Shown here in pieces: positions 45,008-55,707 of a stretch of 64,000 nt of DNA. The number at the start of each line of letters is the position of its first letter. Within the stretch, counting starts at the first letter, position 1. Source of the stretch: Neodiprion pinetum (taxonomy: Eukaryota > Arthropoda > Insecta > Hymenoptera > Diprionidae); assembly GCF_021155775.2 (NCBI RefSeq), contig NC_060238.1:24644470-24708469 (forward strand), written 5' to 3'. Below the pieces are notes generated by a model, which was not told the DNA's origin, ran no database searches, and saw only the letters and a list, made by a program, of their open reading frames with translations. A program made the translations under genes and the position numbers.

Positions 45008-47000
45008 ATGGAAATATATTTGTCTTTAGAGCTATTCATAATGCTGATCTTATACATTGTTAGAATAATCGTCATGATCATTAACTTCATTGGTTACACG
45101 GTGGTTCCACAGCTAAAAACCAATCACGGATTAGCAATTCGCTGCTACATTTTCACCTACATCATTCTTGCCATTGTGTACGGTTGTATTTACGAAGCAA
45201 TAATACTGGATTCTGCTGATTCCTTACTAGTACGCCTAATAGGTAACACAAGCATAGATAACAATCATCGCAGTTCTTTGTTTCCTATTTAAAGCGTTGG
45301 CGGACAAAAATCATTAAACTAGTTGGAAATACGTTGTATAACACGTATCGGATATTTTTTTGTAACCAACAGGTGTGATTGTCGCCCACTATTGTAACAT
45401 ATCCCGCGCTCTCTGGCTGCAAGTCATAAGCTTTGATATTTGGCGGACGTTTCGGTAAGTCGCAAAACTTGATTTTCCAAGATACGACTCTCTCTAATTA
45501 TTTATTAACTTGTATTCAATTGAGTAGGATTTTCAATTGATGTGATGTGAAATACGACATGTCAGTGCAAAATTTGGTGAGTATAAAAATCAGAAAGGAC
45601 GACAATGCAGAAAATATCATTCGTCTGTTTCAGAAATTTACGATCCGTTGATCGCCGAGTCAGGGAACGTAAAAATGGGAAGTTTATTTGTTACGCCCTA
45701 TATGCTGGGGTTTCACCCATCGTCTTAGGAATACCTGGGTTCATCTGTTACGTATGGGTTTTCATGCACTGTAATGACAACTCAGACCTTGAGTTTCTGA
45801 GTAAGTTCCATCATCAACATTTTTCAGTCAATAAAAAGTCTGGCCTTTTGCGAAAGTTTGTCAGCAATAAAATCTCCTCAACATTCCTTTGTTTCAATTC
45901 TACAATCAAATGGTACCCTCGAAGACCACCCTAGTTGTTCATACGAAGCTTCCGTTAAGTTTTAGTCGACTATTTGCCAATGTACATCGAATATGCGATA
46001 TACGCTTCAGTTTGTCTTTGCAACATTTCCTTCTACGTTGGGATGTTCTGCACGATGAGGCGACAAAGAAAAGAGACGGCTGCTCTGACCGAAGGGTCGA
46101 ATCAACGTCACGGTGCACAAAAACAGTGGTTCGTATGCAATCATCAAATACAAATGTACAATTATCGTTGCGTCTAAGGTCAATTCACTTCCTCGCTTTG
46201 AAATTAAGCAAAGATTGTTTCTTTCTTACAGGTTCAACTTGTACGTGAAATTATCCCTGATAATGGGCATTCACATGATCGCGTGGATACGTATCCCATT
46301 TACCAATTCGGGATCAACCTTGGACTGGATATATCAAGTTTCGGAACTGTTACACAGTATTCTGATGTTTCGATTTTTCATTTGGAAAGACGGCGTCAAG
46401 CAGACATTCCGGAAACGAATTTGCAGCGCGGTATCTATTTGTTCAAGAAAAATTAGTCCTGGTGAAGGTAATACGATCGGTTCACCTTCGCCGGATGCTA
46501 ATCTGGAAGAAGCATTACCACGAGTTGAAACCGCGTTTTGATCGTCGCGTTGTAAGATTTGGTCAGTCACAGGTTGTTGAACTAATTCACATATTGAGCA
46601 ATATGCCTCGATAGTCTCGAGTGTCCTGAAGTATCCAACCCGAATGAAATTACGTAATACATGAATACCGGTTATCGCTTTTGTACGATATTATACCAAA
46701 AATAAATTGCAATGCTTGAATTATTGTTTCCACTCACCTCAGCTAGGATTCGATGCAGGATTTGTTCACCCAACGTTCATAACAACAACTGGTCCGCAAA
46801 AACTGTTTTAATCATCGTGAATAACAAACCTCTAATTATTCTTGGAAACTTGCCAAGTGCTTGTTGGACCCTGTAAGCCAGCATGAATTGCGATGAATCA
46901 GATCGTGCCTCAGGGAGTTGAGAAACCGCCACACCTTCTGGGTCTTCAAAAGAGTGAACACCGGGAACCAATTTCTAGGCCAGAACGTGTTTGTACAAGA
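44720..47000 (+). repeat. right arm of large inverted duplication
   Basis: Reverse-complement partner of about 27600-29995. It carries Mthl-A' and both flanks. The spacer between arms is about 14.7 kb and contains C1, B, C2 and D. Confidence 0.85.
45008..46541 (+). CDS. Mthl-A', Methuselah-like GPCR without ectodomain
   Basis: Exons 45008-45242, 45373-45454, 45634-45800, 45966-46128 and 46232-46541 give 318 aa. It is the inverted paralogue of Mthl-A with the same five exons. The first 15 residues differ (MEIYLSLELFIML), then TM1-TM7 are nearly the same. Notable differences are in extracellular loops (MHCNDNSDLEF against MHWVDHSDYEF). The upstream frame has TGA codons, so it too lacks a contiguous ectodomain. 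It is the only receptor gene here on the plus strand. Confidence 0.82.
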
Positions 47001-48365
47001 ACAGATGAAGATCGGCCGACAATAAGGGTAGTAATTCCCATAAATTCATAACATTAGATCCTTTAATAAAGGATGTCGATTAACATTGGCCACTACTCTG
47101 ACGGATTCAGTCCCACCATGTTATTAGAGTATTTTTCAGTGGATCTTAAAATCAGTGATATTCACGTGATATTTCAGGTAATCTTCCAAATGCCAGTCAA
47201 TTTTTCGGTGTAGTTGTGAAATTTTTCCACTGCGATTTTATCAAAATTACACTCGGAAAAGCCACTCTAGTATTAGAAAATATTCTTAACAAGTGTTTTT
47301 AAATTAAATGTTTCCGCGTTATTTTGTTCAGTAGATTTCAAGTGTAATTTCAGTTTATAAGTATGAATTCAGAATTTATTTTATCATCAGTGATGTAAGA
47401 AATCTTCTCGATTTCAGTGTTATACCGACTGTTTTATGTTTTCATACTGGGCCTGAACGTGGGAACGAGTCACCGCGACGCCTGCACATAAGCAACCGGA
47501 GTTACAATTTGCAATCTCAGGAACGAAAATATAACACTCTGTTGCCTATCTGCAGGCGCTGCGGTAAATTTTTTTTGAACGCTTAGATCCGGTAGAGACG
47601 ATCGTGCTGCCTGCACACTGCTCGATCACTGCTCGTATTCTAGTTCTATTATATTCGCGATCAGTAAGTAACGCGCAAGCTGTGTACAATGTCTATTTTA
47701 GGTCTCGATCAAGTTGTCTTCACATATGAATCATGAAAGCTGCAAGATTATTCGGAAACTAAAAACCGCTGGGTTTCCGTTACTGTGATTTTACGCGTGG
47801 AAGAAAACCGATCGCGAGCCTGTAAACAGGCAACCTCATGCTGAAACGAACCCTACTTAAGTTGCATATCCGCAGGCGCGTGTGGTCACTAATTTTAAAT
47901 TGCACTGTTTTCAAATGGTTCCTCGCTTAAACAGGTGTCACTGAATAGTTAAAAATACGAAACAGACACTTTCATCATTTTCACAACGTGCCAAGAGTAT
48001 ATTTTCCGTGTACGTGACGGATATTCGTCCCATACACAATCGTGTTTAACGCTCTTACAATCATGCGGTGCTATCTTACTCTCACGGGGCTTGAATTTCA
48101 CTTGATAACTGCCATTTAGTAGAAAACTAACGTTCTGATATGAACAGCGGATTGCTAAGCATCCTTTAACAGCCTCTCAGAGCGGCAAGAAAATGTTTGC
48201 TAAGCGAGAAATTCCTCAAATTAATTTTATCAAATAAAACTGACCAGAGATTCTAAGTCGATGCCTGTAAAATGTGAAATTTCACTCAATCCGAGGGAAT
48301 GAAATTTTGAGTTTCGCTCGTTCTAGTTGAAGCGGGCGCCGCTAGATGGAGGGTCAGTCTATGTT
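46542..48365. other. intergenic, Mthl-A' to mRpS9
   Basis: To about 47000 this is the inverted-duplication flank. The remainder has no recognised exon. At 48337-48352 CGCCGCTAGATGGAGG resembles a Drosophila-type CTCF motif just upstream of the mRpS9 start. A stray ATG at 48361 is out of frame with the chosen start. Confidence 0.45.
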
Positions 48366-51300
48366 ATGCAAAGACTGAAACTCCCGAATGTTAATTCCAG
48401 CAAGGATTCTTTGGTTAATTCATTCGTGCGGTATCCGTCCGTGATGGTTGTAACCGGGTCGTCAGCGCTGCTTTCGCGCTTAAGTTACACTCGAAATGTG
48501 TTAAAAACTGGAAACAAAGGGTTGGAAGTGTTGTCAGGGAGTTTCAGTCGTTTAGTAAGTGTCACATAATCGTTAATTCGATACGCCGATGCTGCTGTTG
48601 ACCCTAACCTAACATAACCCTAAAATCTGACGGGATGGAAGTTAGTAACATTACAGTAACGAAATATTGGGATAAAAATCACCATTTTCTTATTTTTACA
48701 ATGAATGAAGGAACGAAGATTTTAAAATATGAATACATTTTAATTTGTTACGGTTTACCGATTTTCAAACAATTCGAAAATCATAAAGTAACAGTTTTTC
48801 GTCAACATGAATCGTTACCATAACGTTACTAACTTCAAAATGTTAAAATCTGCAACTATAATTTGTTACCTCGTATTTTTCTTCATCTAGGCTGTGACTC
48901 AACGCTTTTACACAAGTAGCAATGCCACAGAGAACGAGAGTAAGCCAGGTGGAGCTGTCGCGGAGCCTGAAAAAATCAGTAAAGCAATGAAGGCATATTT
49001 GGAACGCGCTAGGAAACACGGTACACTCTTTGCTCATTGTTTAAAAGGAATTTTCTACCGTCTCTACTTTGTTCACAAATGTAAACCATATATCGTGTAT
49101 TGTTGCAGATGAATTCATTCAGAAAGAGACATTGGAGTTTAACGTTGGCAAACGTCATTTAGCGAACATGATGGGACTAAATCCTGAAACTATAACGCAA
49201 GAAGACATTGATGTAATTTCAAATCACCATTGAAACTGGGTCATTTTATAAAGAGTTTAATTTTTTCTCAACACTTTTTCTTATCTATACTCTGTAGGAA
49301 TCCATAGAGTACTTGTTTCCATCGGGGCTATTCGACAAAAGAGCGAGACCCATAATGCGAACCCCGAGTGAAGTTTTTCCTAAGCACAAAGCTGCAGAGT
49401 TTGATGCTAGTGGTAGACCTCTTCACTCTATGTTTTACACCACCAAGCCAAACTTTTTTCAAGTGCTCTATGTAAGTTGATGACTTTTAAAAAAAATTTT
49501 TTGTCTATAAAGACTAGCATGAGACTTGCCTAAGGTTTTTCAAGTATTCGTCACTTCTAGCATCAATTTGAACTGTTATTTCTCAGGATATCGTAGAGGC
49601 GACAAACCTTTTGAAGAAAAAAAAATTATCGTCAAGGAACGCGAGCATGGAACTGGGATCCCCTGATGAATTGTAAGTTTCTCAATCAATCGTTTTACTG
49701 CTTTTTATTATCAATCTATTTATGTTTGAGTTCTGCCGAATTTTCTCTCATATTCTGAATTATAATTATTTAAATATTAGTGTTGGCGTAAAGTCTAGAT
49801 GCCTTAGTTAAACTATCTACTATGGTACACAGCTTATTGAATTTTTTTCCTCTTTGCCTTGTTCTAGTAATCTAACGTCATCGATGTGGATCTCGAAAGC
49901 TGAACTTGAACAAATGTTGATGGAACAACTGATTGATCGAGATGTGAGTGTCTCTAATGACCTTCGTCACAGTCATCACTACTTCACTAAAGTCCAGTCA
50001 AATAATTATTGTTTTCCCTATTCAACAGTACAACGACTTTGTGGCAGCCTTGGAGAGATTAGTTCAATATCCCGGGTTGAACCAAGTGCAAGACTTGCTG
50101 ACTAAGTACAGTAAGCGACGCATGAATCAGAAATTGAAACAAACGATTCTGCCGGTGAGTCTATAATATTCCATTCCAGATAATTATTTGGTACAATAAG
50201 AATGTAAAGACCAACTAATCTTTATGAATCATTCGTTTTTCAGCTCGAATACAATTCCGATGATAGGCCGTTTATCACAATACCCAGTACGTAAAAACTG
50301 CTGCAAAAGTACTTCCAATTATCATTGACACTAGAAGAGGTCCCGTGTTTTTTTTTTACTGACAGAAATTAAATATTGATGAATATTTTTCCATTTATAG
50401 ACTGCATGAGAAAGTCGGCCAGAGCAGAAGTTACGGTTCTGGGAAAAGGATCGGGAAAGATAACAATAAATGGTCAGAATATTCTCTACTTCAATGACGT
50501 TCAAGCGCGAGAACAGGTAATAAACTTAACGACATCGGTCAAATTTATTTTCACGTGTCATGGAGAATTGTCATTAGGACGATGGTCGATAAGATAACGA
50601 TTGATCGCTTATCCGAAACGTAATGTCAACATTTTGACTAGCGATATGTTATTTTCGTCGAGATTAAAATCACTACGCTCGTTAAAAGACGGTATTCTTC
50701 ACTGTCCGTTAAAAAATTGACGTCTGGTATTTGATGTACAGAATTCTGCAAATTTGTCGTTCAATCCTCTGCATTTTTAATCCGGAAATCCATATAAGTC
50801 GTTTGATAAAAACTACGAGAATCTGTAACTCGTACGTGTTAAAACAGTGCTTCAAGAATCATCCGGAAGTAAAGAGTTCCAATGCACGTCTACCGGAATC
50901 AGTTTTAACATAAAACACATTGAGACCTTATCATTTGAAATTCGTGGAAGTAGGGATTACAGATTAGGCTGGTTGAGTTTCTCCTAACGCAAGTCATCGT
51001 AATCGATCAAAACACACATTGCACGTCGCGTGGGTTCGGTGTGAAGAGTAAAAAAAGGGGGGAGAAAAAATGGGAATCGTAAAATCGTGTCGCCTGCAGT
51101 ACCTCGCAAGGTGTCGTCAGACAGCAACGTAGCGAACGAAGGTCTGATCGCATGTCTCCGACCTTCGCCCATACGCGACGCGGTAAATAGTGAATGTCAA
51201 TTGCTGTTTATTTTCGTAAGCGGCTCGGGAACCATCGCGGGTTTATTTCTCTCACGTATTTCACTGTCGTCGTTACACGTTCGCTTCCTGGTACGTAAGG

Positions 51301-54300
51301 AAGTATCGGCTAATCGCTGCCAGAAGTGCCGCTCCAAAACCGTCGAGACTCGACGATCAGTCTCGCGGTGACTTGGGTGCCGATCGGAATTCCGTCGATC
51401 AGGCATGCCGAAGAAGTGGATCCTGAAGAAGAAGAGGGGTTCCTGTAGGAACACGATAACCATATAAAATCGAAGAGAAAGAAGAAGAGAGAATCTTTTC
51501 CACGATGAGGGGTCCACGCGATGTCAGGCTTAGTCTGGAGGAGTTTATTCTGCCTACGGATAAGCGGCTGCACGGCACGCGGTGCCGGAGCTACTCCCTG
51601 GCCGATCCTTGCCAGAGCTGTCTGGGTCAACGAAACCTGAACGCGGCCCGATTCACCCCTGCGTACCACTCGACGAGTGGTTCTATCCTTCGGGAGCTGG
51701 GTCGGCGCGCCGTGGAGACGATCCGGGAAGAGGAGGCGCAGATAGACGCGGGTGAATCGCCGCCGGCGGACCACTCCCTCTTCTTCGACAACCTCGAGCG
51801 TCTCAGGGACGTCGGTTATGACATCGAACGTCTGAAGATCGCGATGGAGGCGGCGGTGGAGGCGGGTGAAATGGACGCACTGATGGACCTCCAGAACGGC
51901 ATCATCGTCGAGGGTCCGGACGGCACTCTCTTCCCCGACGCTGACGTCAAGTTTCGGAACATCGCGTACCTCTGGGCCTGTTTCGGGGGCCTCGTCGAGC
52001 TGCTTCCGCGGCTCGAGGCCTCGGGTGCGGACATGAATTTCACCGGCGATTTGACCGGTCTGAACGCGATGCTGATTAGCTGCATGTCGAACACCGTTGC
52101 CTGCGTCGAGTACCTGATAAACCGGGGAATGGACCTGAACGCCGTCGATGAAAGGACCGGGTACACGCCTCTGCACTTTGCAGCCTTCGGCAACGCTACT
52201 CAGGCCGCAACCCTCCTTCTCGACAAAGGCGCGAAGATCCGTTGCACCGACTCGACGGTCGAGTCCGTTCTCCACTGCGCGATCCGAGCTCGCGCTCTCG
52301 AGATCGTCGCCCTGCTCCTGGAACGCGGCGCCAGCGTCGGGGCGCGTAATCAAGCCGGTGAGACGCCCCTCCACGTCGCCTGCTTCGTCCAGTCGGTCCA
52401 GTGCGTCGACCTGATCCTCCGGCGACCCGGCGTCGAGGTCAACGCCACAGCCAACGACCTCCGAACTCCGCTGCACTTCGCGGTGATGAGCACGACTGCG
52501 GTGCCGGAGCTGATCGCGCTCCTACTGACGCGAGGTGCGCTGGTCAACGCCGTCGACGAAGATGGCTACACCCCGGTCCACATCGCTGCCCTGAACGAGC
52601 TCGCGGAGCCCGTCAACGTCCTGCTAAAGGCCGGCGCGGACCTCAGCGCTAAGACCCGCTCCGGCATCACGGTCCTCGGCGTTATTCTCAGGAAGATACC
52701 CGACGCCCTCGAGACCTTTCGACAGATCCTCGACGCCTCCGTGGAGCTACGACGACCCGTCGCCTACCGCAGGGAGTTCGAACTCAGACTCGATTTCGAG
52801 CCGCTCTACCCGAGCCGCGATGACGACGAGATCGGGCTCGTCGACACCATCCTCGAGGAGCACCGAAAGGACCTGCTTCAACACCCGCTCGTCACCGCGT
52901 TCCTACATCTCAAATGGGAGAAGATGCGAAAATTTTATCTCCTCCGGATCATCCTGTATCTCATTACCGTCATATCCCTCACCGCGTACGTTTTGTCCAC
53001 CGTTACCGGACTCCAGTGCTACCAACCAGAGGCCCTCGACGCTGATTACTGCTCGGGAAACTCCGTCTGGATTATCATATGGCGCAACGTGTTAACCACC
53101 GAGTATTACCTCCTCACATTCCTAGCCTGCTCAACCGCCGCGAGAAAACTCTTCGAGTTCTTCGTATATCACTCGGTTAAGCAGTACTTTTCATACGCGG
53201 ATAATATCCTTGATATTTTTGTTGTAATCGGACTTTTCGTTGCCACTACCACCTACGATCTGGCCGGCGCAAGCTCCTGGCAGAACTACGTCTGGGCTTT
53301 CGCCATCCTCTGCGCTTGGACCAACGTCATGCTCATGATAGGGCAACTTCCATCCTTCGGGATCTACGTCGGGATGTTTACCCAGGTACAGTGGGAGTTT
53401 GGTAAACTACTCATCGCCTACTCCGGTGTGCTCATCGGATTCACGGTCAGTTTCTGCGTGATATTCGTCGGTGATCCATCGTTCTCCAATCCCTTTACCG
53501 GGTTCATAAAGGTCATGGCGATGATGGCCGGCGAGGTCGATTTCCAGGGACTCATTCTGCCCAGTAACGCGTCCAGTGGCGGCTACTCCTACGTGTCGAT
53601 AGCTTCTCAGCTGCTATTTGCGCTATTTCTGTTCTTCGTTACGGTTGTAATGATGAACCTCCTCGTCGGTATCGCCGTTCACGATATAACTGGACTGAGG
53701 AAAAACGCGGGGATAACCAAGGTCATACGACAGACAAAGCTCATCGTCTTCGTAGAGACAGCGCTGCGGAAAAACGTCGTACCGCGGCGGTTCCGCGAGT
53801 GGATATTGAGCTCGGGATCACAGAGTGGCAAGGAGCGAAAACACGTCCTCATCGTCAATCCCTTCAATCCGCTCGAGAAGCGGTTACCAAAGGACATACT
53901 TTACGCAGTTTACGAACTAGCGCAGCGCAACGCCCCCCTTGAATCCGACGTCGCGCTCGAGGAAAGCGTAAAAAGAAACCGGAAGGAACCGACGAACGAT
54001 ATTTCCCGGCTTAATTCCGTCATCGCGAAGCTGTCGAATAGGCTCCAAACTCACGAGGAGAATATCAACGCTATAAAGGAACAGCTCGAACGAACCAACA
54101 ATGCTTTGGAGGAGATTTTATCGTTCGTCAAGCGCTCGGACGCCTGAGATTTTCCTTCGCGCTTTGCGTCTTCTCCGTCGGCTACTTCACATTCCAGCCG
54201 AATATCCAACTCCAGAGTTAGTCGCGTTGAATTGGGGGGGATTACAGCTGGGACGGTTTAAAATCATACTTACTTTTAGGATTTTTTTTTACAGAAAATG

Positions 54301-55423
54301 AAAACGCTTGGAGCAATTTTAGGTTGAGGGCTTTATTATTCATAGTTTCAAAAACGTTTTAGAATTTTTACATTGAAATTAATAACAAAATAGCGGCATG
54401 GCGCATGTAACTAGCGAACGACCACGTTTTCAATCCGGTGGCGCAGATTCCTCCTTCAATTTTTATCCAATCGAATTGAAATTTTGACACAATCTTTTTA
54501 AAACTTGTTTGATTTTTAAATTTCAATCCCAACATTTTTTTTCAAAGATTTTGCTAACGATTTTCTGGTCGAAAGGTGAAATTTTTTTTTTAGCATTTGG
54601 GCTACGAGCTCAACTCGAAAAGGTGTTTTTCACTAAAAATATTTTTCCAATCGTTACAAGTTGGACAGTTATGTCAAAAGATACGCGACCGCAAAAGCCC
54701 TCGAATTCCGAGTCGTTTGTTATTTACATGCGCCGTGCCTCTATTTTGTTATTAATTTCAATGAAAAAATTCTAATACGTTCTTGAAACTATAAACAATA
54801 AAGCCCTCAAGCTCAAATAGCTCTAAGTGTTTTCATTTTCTTTGAAAAAAAATAAAAAACAAAACTAAAAATAAGTATGATCCTAATCGCGGAATCCTAA
54901 ATATACGAGTCTGTTTTTCTCCTCGTATTTCTATTGTAAGTTGATTCTTTACTTCATTGCAGGTCATTTTTCCCCTCATATTTACGGGACTCAGCGGCTC
55001 CGTTGACGTCGTTGCTAACGTTTCTGGTGGCGGACAATCCGGACAGGCGGGTGCAATACGGTGGGGAATATCCTGGGCTCTCAGAAGCTTCGTAGACCCG
55101 GAAACCGTCGAGAAAATGCGAATAGGTGAGAGCATTCTCGGCAACTTTTTCTCGATTCTTGTCACTCGCTGCGCCGCTGACGATTAGCGATTAATTTTTA
55201 TGGCCACTATGTTAAACATTCACGTCACGGAACAGAGCAATGGAAAATTACAGCTTCTGACGTACGAACTTTGAGACCTCGTCGAATCTCCGTTATGACG
55301 ATTATATCCATGTGTTGAATTGTGATTTCAGCTGGACTGCTCAAGAGAGACCACAGAATACGTGAGCGAAAGAAGCCCGGTCAGGCTGGTGCAAGGAAAA
55401 AGTTTACTTGGAAGAAACGATGA
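48366..55423 (+). CDS. mRpS9: mitochondrial small ribosomal subunit protein uS9m (host of nested TRP gene)
   Basis: Eleven coding exons: 48366-48554, 48891-49020, 49109-49212, 49298-49471, 49587-49672, 49868-49943, 50029-50154, 50244-50286, 50401-50516, 54963-55125 and 55332-55423, giving 432 aa. The C-terminal S9 domain is unmistakable: AEVTVLGKGSGKITINGQ, then VSGGGQSGQAGAIR and the basic end RERKKPGQAGARKKFTWKKR that contacts rRNA in the small subunit. The N-terminus is Ser/Arg-rich and suits a mitochondrial targeting peptide. The start is the first in-frame ATG; the frame is open further upstream without another ATG. Intron 9 (50517-54962) is 4.4 kb, far longer than the others (about 75-340 bp), because it contains a whole TRP gene and a foldback element. 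An AATAAA lies at about 55477. Confidence 0.93.
50517..51504 (+). promoter_or_regulatory. mRpS9 intron segment upstream of the nested TRP gene
   Basis: About 1 kb between mRpS9 exon 9 and the TRP start codon; it must contain the TRP promoter if that gene is independently transcribed. It becomes more GC-rich from about 51080. No clear TATA box or further exon was seen. Confidence 0.4.
51505..54147 (+). CDS. pyx: TRPA-subfamily cation channel, pyrexia-like, intronless
   Basis: A single open frame of 880 aa. Residues about 150-385 are ankyrin repeats (TPLHFAAF at 221-228, TPLHVACF at 287-294, TPLHFAV at 321-327, TPVHIAAL at 356-363). Six TM segments lie at about 475-500, 532-552, 566-586, 595-612, 633-655 and 700-724, with a pore loop at about 668-682 (MAMMAGEVDF) and a C-terminal coiled coil at 833-875. 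Repeat number and overall length fit the insect TRPA channel Pyrexia, a heat-gated channel in Drosophila; painless, waterwitch or the hymenopteran HsTRPA are alternatives, hence the symbol is tentative. The gene sits on the same strand inside intron 9 of mRpS9. Its first half is markedly GC-rich with G/C third positions, unlike neighbouring genes. Confidence 0.88.
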   Translation: MRGPRDVRLSLEEFILPTDKRLHGTRCRSYSLADPCQSCLGQRNLNAARFTPAYHSTSGSILRELGRRAVETIREEEAQIDAGESPPADHSLFFDNLERLRDVGYDIERLKIAMEAAVEAGEMDALMDLQNGIIVEGPDGTLFPDADVKFRNIAYLWACFGGLVELLPRLEASGADMNFTGDLTGLNAMLISCMSNTVACVEYLINRGMDLNAVDERTGYTPLHFAAFGNATQAATLLLDKGAKIRCTDSTVESVLHCAIRARALEIVALLLERGASVGARNQAGETPLHVACFVQSVQCVDLILRRPGVEVNATANDLRTPLHFAVMSTTAVPELIALLLTRGALVNAVDEDGYTPVHIAALNELAEPVNVLLKAGADLSAKTRSGITVLGVILRKIPDALETFRQILDASVELRRPVAYRREFELRLDFEPLYPSRDDDEIGLVDTILEEHRKDLLQHPLVTAFLHLKWEKMRKFYLLRIILYLITVISLTAYVLSTVTGLQCYQPEALDADYCSGNSVWIIIWRNVLTTEYYLLTFLACSTAARKLFEFFVYHSVKQYFSYADNILDIFVVIGLFVATTTYDLAGASSWQNYVWAFAILCAWTNVMLMIGQLPSFGIYVGMFTQVQWEFGKLLIAYSGVLIGFTVSFCVIFVGDPSFSNPFTGFIKVMAMMAGEVDFQGLILPSNASSGGYSYVSIASQLLFALFLFFVTVVMMNLLVGIAVHDITGLRKNAGITKVIRQTKLIVFVETALRKNVVPRRFREWILSSGSQSGKERKHVLIVNPFNPLEKRLPKDILYAVYELAQRNAPLESDVALEESVKRNRKEPTNDISRLNSVIAKLSNRLQTHEENINAIKEQLERTNNALEEILSFVKRSDA
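54263..54881. mobile_element. foldback/MITE-like element with about 150-165-bp terminal inverted repeats
   Basis: The left arm begins ATCATACTTACTTTTAG and continues AAATGAAAACGCTTGGAGC, TTGAGGGCTTTATTATTCAT and GAAATTAATAACAAAATAG. The right arm is the reverse complement (GAAAATGAAAACACTTAGAG, TTGAGGGCTTTATTGTTTAT...). Internal sequence is about 300 bp, AT-rich and non-coding. I could not identify a target-site duplication. It follows the nested TRP gene by about 115 bp and provides AATAAA motifs on both strands. Confidence 0.8.
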
Positions 55424-55707
55424 GTTTTCGCCGAGGCGCTGTTCCGTAGATCTTAGTTCTAACTGTGTTTGTATAATAAAATTATTAACTGAAACAACAC
55501 GCATCGGTAAAGGTAACTCAATACTCAGGCACTTGTTTTCAACTCATGAAAAATGCTGACCAATTTCCATTTGAAATTTGCCTGAAGGATCGGAGCAATT
55601 TGTCGGCAATTGAGTTGAATACAAGCGAGCAAGTTGTTGTAAACTTGTTTTACTCAATTATCTATAATCTACTTTGTACATTTGTCGAATTATCGTCATT
55701 ATTCGTG

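Noticed and set aside
48327..48365. Earlier start for mRpS9
   Set aside because: The frame is open but contains no ATG before 48366.
51310..52476. 388-codon open frame antisense to the TRP gene
   Set aside because: It is a by-product of GC-rich codons in the ankyrin half; no recognisable domain, and the sense frame is clearly the real protein.
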